Assembly (NCBI GenBank): GCA_003500165.1
Contig: DNSZ01000317.1
Span: 1 to 18,947, forward strand
DNA: 18,947 nucleotides
Direction: 5' to 3'
Source: Paracoccaceae bacterium
Lineage (GTDB): Bacteria; Pseudomonadota; Alphaproteobacteria; Rhodobacterales; Rhodobacteraceae
The number at the start of each line of letters is the position of its first letter. Position 1 is the first letter of the stretch. Positions 1-8,025 of the stretch are shown one piece after another. Below the pieces are notes generated by a model that saw only the letters and a list, made by a program, of their open reading frames with translations, was not told the DNA's origin and did no database searches. A program made the position numbers and the translations under genes.

Positions 1-871
1 TCGTGTCGGCGGGCCCGCCGACTGGCTGGTCCAGCCCGCCGACACCGACGATCTGGCGCGCTTCCTGCGCCAGCTGCCCCGTAACGTGCCGGTGTTCCCG
101 CTGGGCGTCGGCTCGAACCTGATCGTGCGCGATGGCGGTATCCGGGGCGTCGTGGTCCGCCTTGGTCGCGGCTTCAACGCCATCGCGGTCACGGGGCAGC
201 GCGTCCGGGCGGGCGCGGCGGCGCTCGATTCGCATGTCGCCCGGCGCGCCGCGGCGGCGGGGGTCGATCTGACGTTTCTGCGCACCATTCCCGGCAGCCT
301 GGGCGGTGCCGTGCGGATGAATGCCGGCTGCTATGGCCGCTACATGGCGGATGTTCTGGTCGCGGCCACGGCGGTGACGCGGGCCGGCGAGGTGATCGCG
401 CTCTCGCCCGCCGATCTGGCCTTTGCCTATCGCCGGACCACCCTGCCGCCCGACACCATCGTGACCGAGGCGGTGCTCGAGGGCCCGTCCGCCGACCCGG
501 CCATGCTGGAGGCGCGGATGGCCGATCAACTCGCCCGGCGCGACGCCACCCAGCCGACGCGCGACCGCTCGGCCGGATCGACCTTTCGCAACCCGGCCGG
601 GCATTCTTCCACCGGGGCGGCCGACGACACGCACGACCTGAAGGCGTGGAAGCTGATCGCGGATGCCGGGATGAAGGGCGCCCGTCTGGGCGGTGCGCAG
701 ATCAGCGCAAAGCACGCCAATTTTCTGGTCAATGCGGGCGGGGCCACGGCCGCCGAGTTGGAGCGGCTGGGCGAGGCCGTGCGAAAAAGGGTTTCCGAAA
801 CCACCGGACACCTGCTAGAGTGGGAGATCATGCGGGTTGGCGAACCGGCCCGCGACCAACAAGAAGAATGA
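1..871 (+). CDS. murB: UDP-N-acetylenolpyruvoylglucosamine reductase, 5'-truncated by window edge
   Basis: MurB is the FAD/NADPH enzyme that reduces UDP-GlcNAc-enolpyruvate to UDP-MurNAc, the second committed step of cytoplasmic peptidoglycan precursor synthesis. The reading frame is open from base 2 and already encodes RVGGPADWLVQPAD, a typical MurB N-terminal motif, so the true start lies outside the window and the GTG at 86 is internal. Visible family motifs are the FAD-binding PLGVGSNLIVRDGG, the IPGSLGGAVRMNAGCYG segment, YRRTTL (catalytic Arg region), SAGSTFRNP carrying the proton-donor Ser, and a C-terminal HLLEWEI with the conserved Glu. About 289 residues are present. The gene ends 45 nt before ddl on the same strand, as in the dcw cluster. 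The identification is secure from motifs and context. Confidence 0.96.
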   Translation, partial: RVGGPADWLVQPADTDDLARFLRQLPRNVPVFPLGVGSNLIVRDGGIRGVVVRLGRGFNAIAVTGQRVRAGAAALDSHVARRAAAAGVDLTFLRTIPGSLGGAVRMNAGCYGRYMADVLVAATAVTRAGEVIALSPADLAFAYRRTTLPPDTIVTEAVLEGPSADPAMLEARMADQLARRDATQPTRDRSAGSTFRNPAGHSSTGAADDTHDLKAWKLIADAGMKGARLGGAQISAKHANFLVNAGGATAAELERLGEAVRKRVSETTGHLLEWEIMRVGEPARDQQEE

Positions 872-916
872 AACCGGCGTCAAGTCCGGACATTCGAGGC
901 AGGCACAGGGGCGGGC

Positions 917-1831
917 ATGTCGGGCAGGGCATCCCCCCGCGTGGCGGTACTTATGGGCGGTCCCTCCGCAGAACGGGAGGTGTCGCTGTCCTCGGGGCGC
1001 GAATGCGCCGCCGCGCTGCGCGGTGAAGGTTACACGGTGATCGAGGTCGACGCGGGCGCCGACCTGGCCGACCGGCTAGCCGATCTGCGCGCCGATGTCG
1101 CCTTCAACGCGCTGCATGGCCGCTGGGGCGAGGATGGCTGCGTCCAGGGGCTGCTGGAATGGGTCGGTCAGCCCTACACCCATTCGGGCGTGCTGGCCTC
1201 GGCCCTGGCGATGGACAAGGCGCGCAGCAAGGCGGCCTATGCGGCGGCCGGGTTGCCGGTGGCCGAAAGCCGCCTGGCCTGCCGGGCCGAGGTCGCGGCG
1301 CGCCATGTGATGCCGCCGCCCTATGTGATCAAGCCCAACAACGAAGGCTCCTCGGTCGGCATCCACATCGTGCCCGAAGGCGCGACCGCGCCCCCGGCAC
1401 TGGGCGACGATTTGCCCGAGATCCTGATGGTCGAGGCGTTTGCGCCTGGCCGCGAACTGACCGTCACCGTGCTGGGCGAGCGGCCGCTCACGGTCACCGA
1501 CATCGTGACCGAGGGCTGGTATGACTGGCACGCCAAATACGCGCCAGGCGGGTCGCGCCATGTCGTGCCCGCCGAAATTCCCCGCGCCGTCTTCGACGCC
1601 TGCATGGACGCCGCGCTGGTCGCGCATCGGGCGCTGGGATGCCGGGCGCTGTCGCGCACCGATTTCCGCTGGGACGAAAGCCGCGGCGCCGACGGGCTGA
1701 TCCTGCTCGAGACCAATACCCAGCCCGGCATGACGCCGACCTCGCTGACGCCCGAACAGGGGCGGGCCTGCGGCATCGGCTTTGGCGCGCTTTGCGCGCA
1801 ACTGGTGGAGGATGCCTCGTGCGGCCGATGA
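917..1831 (+). CDS. ddl: D-alanine--D-alanine ligase
   Basis: This ATP-grasp enzyme joins two D-alanines with ATP to make the dipeptide that ends the peptidoglycan stem peptide. The 304 residues match the usual family length. Seen in order are the N-terminal VAVLMGGPSAEREVSLSSG (about residues 9-27), HGRWGEDGCVQGLLE, the ATP-binding YVIKPNNEGSSVGIHIV, GRELTVTVL, WYDWHAKYAPGGSRH, and the metal-binding C-terminal ETNTQPGMTPTSLTPEQ with its Glu and Asn retained. The ATG at 917 follows a G-rich ribosome-binding stretch (AGGGGCGGGC), and the MSGRASPRVAVLMGG start places the first strand where expected. Its stop region overlaps the start of ftsQ, so the two are probably translationally coupled. DdlA/DdlB subtype cannot be told from sequence alone, but dcw location favours DdlB. 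Confidence 0.96.
   Translation: MSGRASPRVAVLMGGPSAEREVSLSSGRECAAALRGEGYTVIEVDAGADLADRLADLRADVAFNALHGRWGEDGCVQGLLEWVGQPYTHSGVLASALAMDKARSKAAYAAAGLPVAESRLACRAEVAARHVMPPPYVIKPNNEGSSVGIHIVPEGATAPPALGDDLPEILMVEAFAPGRELTVTVLGERPLTVTDIVTEGWYDWHAKYAPGGSRHVVPAEIPRAVFDACMDAALVAHRALGCRALSRTDFRWDESRGADGLILLETNTQPGMTPTSLTPEQGRACGIGFGALCAQLVEDASCGR
1804..1811 (+). promoter_or_regulatory. ribosome binding site deciding the ftsQ start
   Basis: GGTGGAGG lies inside the 3' end of ddl. It is 7 nt from a GTG at 1819 but 16 nt from the ATG at 1828, so spacing favours the GTG as the ftsQ start. Confidence 0.55.
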
Positions 1832-2712
1832 CCCGTTCCCGCCACCCGGCCCGGGCGCCGCACGACCCGGCGCCGTCGCGCTGGGCCTACAAGCTGCAGC
1901 GCGTCTGGCTGACCCCGGGGGTGCGGTTTCTGGTCCGGCGCGGTTTGCCGGCGCTTCTGGTGGCCGGCCTTGTGGTGGGGTATTTCGGCGATCCCGGGCG
2001 GCGCGACGCCATCGCGCGCGAGGCTGCGGGCCTCAAGCGCGCGATCGAGGAACGGCCCGAATTCCGCGTCGACATGGTGCGGATCTCGGGCGGCTCCGAC
2101 CCGCTGGCGGCAGAAATCCGCAGGATTCTGCCGGTGACCTTCCCGGTCAGCGCCTTCGATCTGGACCTGCCCGCGCTGCGCCGGTCGGTGGTCGCCCTCG
2201 ACGCCGTGGCGCAGGCCGAAATCCGTGTCGAGCCGGGCCGCATCCTGGCCATCGAGGTGACCGAACGCGTGCCCGCCCTGGTGTGGCGCCTGCCCGACGG
2301 GCTGTGGCTGATCGATGCCGAAGGCAACCGGATCGGGCCGCTGGCCGCCCGCGGCGACCGGACCGATCTGCCGCTGGTCGCCGGTTCGGGCGCCGATCGC
2401 GCCGCCCCCGAGGCGCTGGCCCTGTTCCACGCCGCACGGCCGATCCTGTCCGAGCTGCGCGGCCTTGTCCGGGTCGGCGAACGGCGCTGGGACGCGGTCC
2501 TGACCGGGGGCCGGGTCGTGCAGTTGCCCGAAACCGGCGCGGGCCCCGCGCTTGACCGGGTCATCGCGCTCAACGACGCGCAGGACCTGCTGGCGCGCGA
2601 CATCGCGGTGATCGACATGCGCAATGGCGCACGGCCCACGGTGCGGATGAACGACAGCGCGATCGAGACGCTGCGCGCGATCTGGGAACAGCAACATGGG
2701 GAGGATGCCTGA
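1819..2712 (+). CDS. ftsQ: cell division protein FtsQ
   Basis: FtsQ is the bitopic inner-membrane divisome protein that links early cytoplasmic and late periplasmic division proteins through FtsB and FtsL. From GTG 1819 it has 297 residues. An Arg-rich cytoplasmic N-terminus is followed by one transmembrane segment (around LPALLVAGLVVGYFG, about residues 40-55). A POTRA domain follows (around FRVDMVRISGG to the PVSAFDLDLPALR region), then the beta domain with VTERVPALVWRLPDG and LWLIDAEGNRIGPL, typical of FtsQ. The frame stays open upstream into ddl, but those codons are not FtsQ-like. I chose the GTG for its Shine-Dalgarno spacing; ATG 1828, which forms an ATGA overlap with the ddl stop, would remove three residues. 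The stop overlaps the ftsA start. Confidence 0.93.
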   Translation: MRPMTRSRHPARAPHDPAPSRWAYKLQRVWLTPGVRFLVRRGLPALLVAGLVVGYFGDPGRRDAIAREAAGLKRAIEERPEFRVDMVRISGGSDPLAAEIRRILPVTFPVSAFDLDLPALRRSVVALDAVAQAEIRVEPGRILAIEVTERVPALVWRLPDGLWLIDAEGNRIGPLAARGDRTDLPLVAGSGADRAAPEALALFHAARPILSELRGLVRVGERRWDAVLTGGRVVQLPETGAGPALDRVIALNDAQDLLARDIAVIDMRNGARPTVRMNDSAIETLRAIWEQQHGEDA

Positions 2713-4028
2713 TGCGGGACTTGTACCGGACCCAACGCGCGATCCGCGCCCGGCGCGAGGCCGCGCTGCAGCGTGGCGTGGTGGCGATCCTCGATATCGG
2801 CACGTCGAAGATCGCCTGCCTGATCCTGCGCTTCGATGGCGACCCCCCCGATGCGGCGGGCATCGGTCCGATGGCCGGGCAGACGCGGTTCCGGGTCATC
2901 GGCGCGGCGACGACGCGGGCGCGCGGGGTCCGCTATGGCGAGATCGTCGCGATGCAGGATTGCGAACGCGCGATCCGCACCGCGGTGCAGGCGGCGCAGA
3001 AGATGGCCAATATCCGGGTCGATCACGTGATTGCCTGTTTTTCGGGCGCGCGGCCGCGCTCCTATGGGCTGGCGGGCGAGGTCGGAATCGACGACATCGT
3101 GGCCGATGGCGACATCGCCCGGGCGCTGGCGGCCTGCGATCTGCCGGAAACCGGCGCGCGGCGCGAAACGCTGCACGCCCAGCCGGTCAACTTCGCGCTG
3201 GATGGCAGATCGGGCCTGTCCGATCCGCGCGGCCAGACCGGGCGCGATCTGGCGGTCGACGTGCATCTGCTGACGGTCGACGCACCGGTTCTGGAAAACC
3301 TCGCCCATTGCATCAAGCGTTGCGATCTGGAACTGGCCGGGGTCGCATCGGCAGCCTATGCCGCCGGCCTGTCGGCGCTGGTCGAGAACGAGCAGGAACT
3401 GGGCGCGGCCTGCATCGACATGGGCGGCGGGTCGACCGGCATTTCGGTTTTTCTGCGCAAGCACATGATCTATGCCGACGCGGTGCGGCTGGGTGGCGAA
3501 CACGTCACCCGCGATATCGGCCGCGGGCTGAACCTGGCGCTGGCCACCGCCGAACGGATCAAGACCTTTCATGGCGGCGTCCAGGCCACCGGCCTTGACG
3601 ATCGCGAGCGGATCGACACCGGCGATGACGACGATCCGGACGGTCGGATCATCACCCGGGCCGAGCTGATCGGCGTGATCCGCCCGCGGGTCGAGGAAAT
3701 CCTCGAAGAGGTGCGCGATCGGCTCGACGCGGCGGGCTTCGACCATCTGCCCAGTCAGCGGATCGTGCTGACCGGCGGGATGAGCCAGTTGCCGGGCCTC
3801 GATGCGCTGGCCAGCCGTATCCTGGGGCAGCAGGTCCGGCTGGGCCGGCCGCTGCGCGTGCAGGGCCTGCCGCAGGCCGCGATCGGACCGGGCTTTGCCG
3901 CCGCGGTCGGGCTGTCGCTGTTTGCCGCGCATCCGCAGGACGAATGGTGGGATTTCCAGACCCCGGCCGAGCGTCACCCGGCCCGGTCGCTGCGCCGGGC
4001 GGTGCGTTGGTTCCAGGACAATTGGTAG
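2712..4028 (+). CDS. ftsA: cell division protein FtsA (actin-like ATPase)
   Basis: FtsA is the actin-family protein that tethers FtsZ filaments to the inner membrane and recruits downstream divisome proteins. The 438 residues show the actin-fold ATP site: phosphate-1 VAILDIGTSKIACLIL (about residues 24-39), phosphate-2 DMGGGSTGISVF (236-247) and the adenosine motif IVLTGGMSQLPG (351-362). The FtsA-specific 1C (SHS2) domain lies between the first two. The protein ends in an amphipathic basic helix (SLRRAVRWFQDNW), the expected membrane-targeting tail that binds lipid directly. The ATG at 2712 shares a base with the ftsQ stop (TGATG) and is preceded by GGGGAGGA at 2698-2705, 6 nt upstream, so the start is well supported. 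It is probably co-transcribed with ftsQ. Confidence 0.97.
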   Translation: MRDLYRTQRAIRARREAALQRGVVAILDIGTSKIACLILRFDGDPPDAAGIGPMAGQTRFRVIGAATTRARGVRYGEIVAMQDCERAIRTAVQAAQKMANIRVDHVIACFSGARPRSYGLAGEVGIDDIVADGDIARALAACDLPETGARRETLHAQPVNFALDGRSGLSDPRGQTGRDLAVDVHLLTVDAPVLENLAHCIKRCDLELAGVASAAYAAGLSALVENEQELGAACIDMGGGSTGISVFLRKHMIYADAVRLGGEHVTRDIGRGLNLALATAERIKTFHGGVQATGLDDRERIDTGDDDDPDGRIITRAELIGVIRPRVEEILEEVRDRLDAAGFDHLPSQRIVLTGGMSQLPGLDALASRILGQQVRLGRPLRVQGLPQAAIGPGFAAAVGLSLFAAHPQDEWWDFQTPAERHPARSLRRAVRWFQDNW

Positions 4029-4195
4029 ACGCAAGATGCAGCGCCAATGTGGATATGATCCGTTCTTGACCAACATACCGCCCGCATATTGCGCCGGTTC
4101 TTGCTTTTTCTCGTGACGCGGGCGAAACTATCGGCTATCCAGGACGGCAAAGACGAAAAAAACCAGGCAGCAGGCAGAACAGGCGGACAGCGACG
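4029..4195 (+). promoter_or_regulatory. ftsA-ftsZ intergenic region with candidate ftsZ promoter
   Basis: This 167-nt gap is the longest inside the dcw part and is a natural site for an extra ftsZ promoter, since FtsZ is needed in excess over FtsA. Candidate elements read by eye are GTGACG (4113-4118), a 17-nt spacer and TATCCA (4136-4141), plus a TTGACC at 4066-4071 and a TATGAT at 4054-4059 that lack good partners. A run of seven A (4156-4162) lies in the likely leader. I saw no TTAA-N7-TTAA CtrA box. A weak ribosome-binding site AGGCGG (4181-4186) precedes the start codon. The promoter assignment is inference. Confidence 0.35.
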
Positions 4196-5773
4196 ATGAC
4201 ACTGAATCTCCGGATGCCCGAGCATCGCGATCTCAAGCCGCAAATCTCCGTCTTCGGGGTTGGTGGGGCAGGCGGCAATGCGGTCAACAACATGATCGCC
4301 AAGCAACTCGAAGGCGTCGATTTCGTCGTCGCCAACACCGATGCGCAGGCGCTGGCCCAGTCCCGGGCCGAGGCCAAGATCCAGATGGGGCTGAAAGTGA
4401 CCGAAGGGCTGGGCGCGGGTGCCCTGCCCTCGGTCGGTGCGGCCGCCGCCGAAGAGGCGATCGAGCAGATCATCGATCTGCTCGCCGGCGTGCATATGTG
4501 CTTCATCACCGCCGGGATGGGCGGCGGCACCGGGACCGGCGCGGCGCCGATCATCGCCCAGGCCGCGCGCGAGCTTGGGGTGCTGTCGGTCGGGGTGGTC
4601 ACCAAACCGTTCCAGTTCGAGGGCGCGAAGCGGATGCGCCAGGCCGAGGAAGGCGTCGAGGCGCTGCAATCGGTGGTCGACACGCTGATCATCATCCCCA
4701 ACCAGAACCTGTTCCGGCTGGCCAATGAACGGACCACCTTCACCGAGGCCTTCGCGCTGGCCGATGATGTGCTCTATCAGGGCGTCAAGGGGGTGACCGA
4801 TCTGATGGTCCGTCCCGGCCTGATCAATCTCGACTTCGCGGATGTGCGCGCGGTGATGAACGAGATGGGCAAGGCGATGATGGGCACCGGCGAGGCCGAG
4901 GGCGAAGAGCGCGCCGTGCAGGCCGCCGAAAAGGCCATCGCCAACCCGCTTCTGGACGAGATCAGCCTGAAGGGCGCGCGCGGCGTGCTGATCAACATCA
5001 CCGGTGCGTCGGATCTGACCCTGTTCGAGGTCGACGAGGCAGCGAACCGGATCCGCGAAGAGGTCGACCCGGAGGCCAACATCATCGTCGGCTCCACGCT
5101 CGATCCCGCGATGGAGGGCCAGATGCGCGTGTCGGTCGTGGCGACCGGCATCGATGTCGCCGAAGACGCGGTGGCCCCGCCGGCGCGGCGCCGCTCGATG
5201 GCGCAGCCGCTGATCGTCGATGGCGCGCAGGGTCGCGCCCGGCCCGAGCCCGAGCCAGAGCCGGAAACGGCCTGGGAAGCCGAGCCGGCACATGACCCCG
5301 AACCGCTGCCCGAACCGCGTGTCGCGCGGTCGCGACCGGTCGAGGCCGAGCCGATGCTGTTTGCCGAACTGGCGCCGGAACCGGCCGTTGCCGCGCCCCC
5401 CGCCGACGAGGACCTGCCGCCGCCGGCCTATCAGCCCCGCATGGCCGAGCCCGAGTACGAGCCGATGCCGGCACCGGCGGCCCCCGGGGACGTCCGTCCC
5501 GAAGTGCGCGCGCGGCTGATGGCGGCGGTCAACAAGACCCCGGTCGGCGAAGCCCCGCGCCCGGCACCGCAGGGCGAACCGCGCAGCCCGGCCGAGCGCA
5601 AGCGCTTCGGCATCAATTCGCTGATCAACCGGATGACCGGTCAGGGAAGCGACGCCGTCGCCGGCAACCCCGGCGGCGCCCATTATGCGACCGAGCGCAG
5701 CGAACCCGATTGGGACGACCAGCCCGAGGAACGCGCCGATATCCCCGCCTTCCTGCGTCGCCAGGCCAACTGA
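4196..5773 (+). CDS. ftsZ: cell division protein FtsZ
   Basis: FtsZ is the tubulin-like GTPase that polymerises at midcell into the Z ring and directs septal wall synthesis. The 525 residues begin MTLNLRMPE, then show the GTPase domain with VFGVGGAGGNAVNNM (about 18-32), the tubulin signature MGGGTGTGAAP (108-118), NQNLFRLANE, and the synergy loop around ISLKGARGVLINITGASDL. The core ends near residue 325. It is followed by a long linker of about 180 residues rich in Pro, Glu and Ala with a PEPEPEPE run. The conserved C-terminal peptide ADIPAFLRRQ, which binds FtsA and other partners, lies at the very end. The protein is much longer than E. coli FtsZ (383 residues), but long linkers are usual in alphaproteobacteria. 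An intrinsic terminator follows the gene. Confidence 0.98.
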   Translation: MTLNLRMPEHRDLKPQISVFGVGGAGGNAVNNMIAKQLEGVDFVVANTDAQALAQSRAEAKIQMGLKVTEGLGAGALPSVGAAAAEEAIEQIIDLLAGVHMCFITAGMGGGTGTGAAPIIAQAARELGVLSVGVVTKPFQFEGAKRMRQAEEGVEALQSVVDTLIIIPNQNLFRLANERTTFTEAFALADDVLYQGVKGVTDLMVRPGLINLDFADVRAVMNEMGKAMMGTGEAEGEERAVQAAEKAIANPLLDEISLKGARGVLINITGASDLTLFEVDEAANRIREEVDPEANIIVGSTLDPAMEGQMRVSVVATGIDVAEDAVAPPARRRSMAQPLIVDGAQGRARPEPEPEPETAWEAEPAHDPEPLPEPRVARSRPVEAEPMLFAELAPEPAVAAPPADEDLPPPAYQPRMAEPEYEPMPAPAAPGDVRPEVRARLMAAVNKTPVGEAPRPAPQGEPRSPAERKRFGINSLINRMTGQGSDAVAGNPGGAHYATERSEPDWDDQPEERADIPAFLRRQAN

Positions 5774-5800
5774 CCGCGCAGGGCCTTCAATGTTGCAACC

Positions 5801-5828
5801 GGGCGCGCCCATCGGGGCGCCCTTTTTT
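5801..5828 (+). terminator. intrinsic terminator after ftsZ
   Basis: A GC-rich hairpin has arms GGGCGC and GCGCCC, with an inner CCC/GGG pairing across one bulged G and a short loop. It is followed at once by six T (5823-5828). It sits 27 nt after the ftsZ stop, so the dcw transcript probably ends here and lpxC is expressed separately. Confidence 0.85.
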
Positions 5829-5897
5829 GTGATCCAAATCAACAGCATGGGGGTTTCCTGCGCGGCATGTGCGGGTTTCTGCGCAAGGGCCGCCGGA

Positions 5898-5926
5898 TTG
5901 TTTCAATACGTCACAAACTTTGAATT
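5898..5926 (+). promoter_or_regulatory. candidate lpxC promoter
   Basis: TTGTTT (5898-5903), a 17-nt spacer and TGAATT (5921-5926) lie in a locally AT-richer patch between the ftsZ terminator and lpxC. A separate promoter is expected because of the terminator upstream, but the -10 match is weak (3 of 6), so the exact position is uncertain. Confidence 0.3.
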
Positions 5927-5996
5927 GCGGTGCGGGGGGCGCGCACCCTAGCTGAGAGAGGACAAGGCGCAAAGCCGCGACAGAGAGGCGGAACCG

Positions 5997-6920
5997 ATGC
6001 AACAGAACACGCTCAAGGCAGCGATCAGGATACCGGGCATCGGCCTGCACAGTGGCAAGCCGGTCCGGCTTGCGGTTCTTCCGGCCCCGGCCGGGCATGG
6101 CATCCGTTTTCGGCGCAAGGATATCGTCGATCGCGACCCGATGGTCCCGGCCCTGTGGACGTCGATCGTGGCGGCGCGCCTCAACACCACCTTGCGCAAC
6201 GCAGCCGGCGTCGAGGTCGCCACCGTCGAACATCTGATGGCCGCGCTTGCCGGCATGGGGGTGCACAATGCCCTGGTCGAACTCGATGGGCCCGAACTGC
6301 CGATCGCCGATGGCAGCGCCGCGCGCTTTGTCCGGGCAATCCGGACGGTCGGGTTGCGCCGTCTCGAGGCGCCGCTGACGATCCTGCGGGTGCTGCGGCC
6401 GATCGAGGTCAGCGCCGGCGATGCGCGGGCCTGGCTGATGCCTTCGGATCGGTTCGAGGTCGATTTCCGGATCGACTTCGCCGATGCCGCGATCGGCCGT
6501 CAGGCGTTGCGGCTGGACATGGGCGGGGCGGCCTTTGGGCGCGAACTGGCCGACAGCCGGACTTTCTGCCGTCTCTCCGAAGTCGAGGCGATGCAGGCGA
6601 ACGGCCTGGCCCTGGGTGGCAACTACGAAAACGCCATCGTGGTCGATGGCGCCCGGGTGCTCAGCCCCGGCGGCCTGCGCCACCGCGACGAATTCGTGCG
6701 CCACAAGATGCTGGACGCGGTCGGCGATCTGGCCCTGGCGGGTGCGCCGATCCTGGGCCGCTATGTCGGGATTCGTGCAGGTCATGCGCTGACCGGCCAA
6801 CTGGTCGCCGCGCTGATGACCGCGCCGGGCGCGATGGCGCGGGAAACCGCCGATGCCGCCCTGGCCACACGCCTGCCGGGCCCGGCACCGGCGCCCGTCG
6901 GCGCGGCGCGCGTCGCCTGA
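5997..6920 (+). CDS. lpxC: UDP-3-O-acyl-N-acetylglucosamine deacetylase
   Basis: LpxC is the zinc enzyme that removes the N-acetyl group from UDP-3-O-acyl-GlcNAc, the committed step of lipid A synthesis in the cytoplasm. The 307 residues match the usual length of about 305. The zinc ligands are all present: His79 in VEHLMAALAG (with the general-base Glu78), His236 and Asp240 in HKMLDAVGD. The catalytic His263 lies in GHALTGQL. The segment ANGLALGGNYENAIVVD is also a family hallmark. The ATG at 5997 is preceded by GAGAGGCGGA (5982-5991). In E. coli and many alphaproteobacteria lpxC follows ftsZ, as here, although a terminator separates the two. A 12-bp palindrome lies just after the stop. Confidence 0.97.
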   Translation: MQQNTLKAAIRIPGIGLHSGKPVRLAVLPAPAGHGIRFRRKDIVDRDPMVPALWTSIVAARLNTTLRNAAGVEVATVEHLMAALAGMGVHNALVELDGPELPIADGSAARFVRAIRTVGLRRLEAPLTILRVLRPIEVSAGDARAWLMPSDRFEVDFRIDFADAAIGRQALRLDMGGAAFGRELADSRTFCRLSEVEAMQANGLALGGNYENAIVVDGARVLSPGGLRHRDEFVRHKMLDAVGDLALAGAPILGRYVGIRAGHALTGQLVAALMTAPGAMARETADAALATRLPGPAPAPVGAARVA

Positions 6921-6927
6921 TTGCAAT

Positions 6928-6953
6928 GGCCGATGAGCCCTGGCTCATCGGCC
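6928..6953 (+). repeat. perfect 12-bp palindrome after lpxC
   Basis: GGCCGATGAGCC and GGCTCATCGGCC are perfect reverse complements separated by CT, starting 8 nt after the lpxC stop. The hairpin would be very stable but no T run follows, so it may act as a transcript 3'-end stabiliser or a partial terminator rather than a classical intrinsic terminator. The rest of the gap to bamD (6954-7167) holds no gene that I can see. A TGCTAAGG at 7116-7123 could be a bamD -10 element, but no convincing -35 partner was found. Confidence 0.6.
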
Positions 6954-7167
6954 CCTCGCCCGGATCCCGGCGACAGGTCCCGGCCTGGGCGTTACGGATG
7001 GGAGAACCGGGGCGCATGGCGGTCACGCGCCGGACCCATTATACCAGTGGCCATTGACCATTGCGGCTTGGTACTGGTCCCGGGCGCGGTTTCCGTTTTT
7101 CACCGGCCGAGACTGTGCTAAGGGACCGGTGCGGCGGCGGTGGCCGGCGCGCAAGGGAAATCGGGGT

Positions 7168-8007
7168 ATGACGGCGGGACAGCGCATCCGGGGTTTGATG
7201 GTCTGCGGCATGGCTCTGGCGGCGCTTGCGGCCTGCGGCAACCGCTCCCAGCCGGCCATCGAGATTTCGGCGCAATCGGCGCAACAGATCTATCTGGCGG
7301 GCGAGGCCGAACTGGCCGCCAACCGGCCCGATCGGGCGGCCGAGCTGTTCACCGAGATCGAGCGGCTCTATCCCTATTCGGAATGGGCCAAGCGTGGGCT
7401 GATCATGGCCGCCTTTGCCTATCACCTCGACCGCGACTACGAACAAAGCCGCGCCGCCGCGCAACGCTTCATCGATTTCTATCCGGCCGATGCGGATGCC
7501 GCCTATGCGCAATACCTCCTGGCGCTCAGCTATTACGACCAGATCAACCTGGTCGGCCGCGACCAGGGGCTGACCTATCAGGCGCTGCAGGCGCTGCGCG
7601 CGGTGGTCGAACGCTATCCCGACAGCGAATACGCCACCACGGCGATGATGAAATTCGATCTTGCCTTCGATCACCTTGCCGGCAAGGAGATGGAGATCGG
7701 CCGCTACTACCTCAAGCGGGGGCATTATTCGGCAGCGATCAACCGGTTTCGGGTGGTGGTCGAGGATTTTCAGACCACCAGCCACACGCCCGAGGCACTG
7801 CACAGGCTCGTCGAATCCTATGTCGCCCTGGGCTTGTTCGACGAGGCCCAGACCGCCGCCGCGATCCTTGGCTACAATTATCGCGGCAGCCCGTTCTATG
7901 CCGAAAGCTACGAGCTGTTGCGCGGGGTCGAGCTGGTCCCCGATGTGGTCGGCGACAGCTGGCTGTCCTCGGTCTATCGGCGGACCATCAGGGGTGAGTG
8001 GCTCTGA
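7168..8007 (+). CDS. bamD: outer membrane protein assembly factor BamD (lipoprotein)
   Basis: BamD is the essential lipoprotein of the BAM complex, anchored in the outer membrane on the periplasmic side, which helps fold beta-barrel proteins. From ATG 7168 it has 279 residues. A lipoprotein signal peptide ends in the lipobox LAAC with Cys23 as the acylated residue. TPR-like helical repeats follow, including AELFTEIERLYPYSEWAK, QRFIDFYPADADAAYAQYL and KRGHYSAAINRF, a pattern typical of BamD. The frame is open further upstream to 7054, but I chose 7168 because AAGGGA (7153-7158) is well placed and because this start gives a normal signal peptide. ATG 7198 is a less likely alternative. It lies between lpxC and recN, a common alphaproteobacterial order. 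Confidence 0.95.
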   Translation: MTAGQRIRGLMVCGMALAALAACGNRSQPAIEISAQSAQQIYLAGEAELAANRPDRAAELFTEIERLYPYSEWAKRGLIMAAFAYHLDRDYEQSRAAAQRFIDFYPADADAAYAQYLLALSYYDQINLVGRDQGLTYQALQALRAVVERYPDSEYATTAMMKFDLAFDHLAGKEMEIGRYYLKRGHYSAAINRFRVVVEDFQTTSHTPEALHRLVESYVALGLFDEAQTAAAILGYNYRGSPFYAESYELLRGVELVPDVVGDSWLSSVYRRTIRGEWL

Positions 8008-8025
8008 CCCGGCCCGCGTGCTGAG

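Noticed and set aside
1639..1818. Upstream extension of the ftsQ frame into ddl
   Set aside because: These codons overlap the conserved C-terminal part of ddl in another frame and do not resemble an FtsQ N-terminus; the ribosome-binding site supports a start at 1819 or 1828.
1887..5848. Long minus-strand open frames opposite ftsQ, ftsA and ftsZ
   Set aside because: They lie opposite secure genes, lack family motifs and have the same shadow composition.
7043..7077. ACCAGT / ACTGGT inverted repeat upstream of bamD
   Set aside because: Only six pairs around a 23-nt loop; this is expected by chance in a window of this size.
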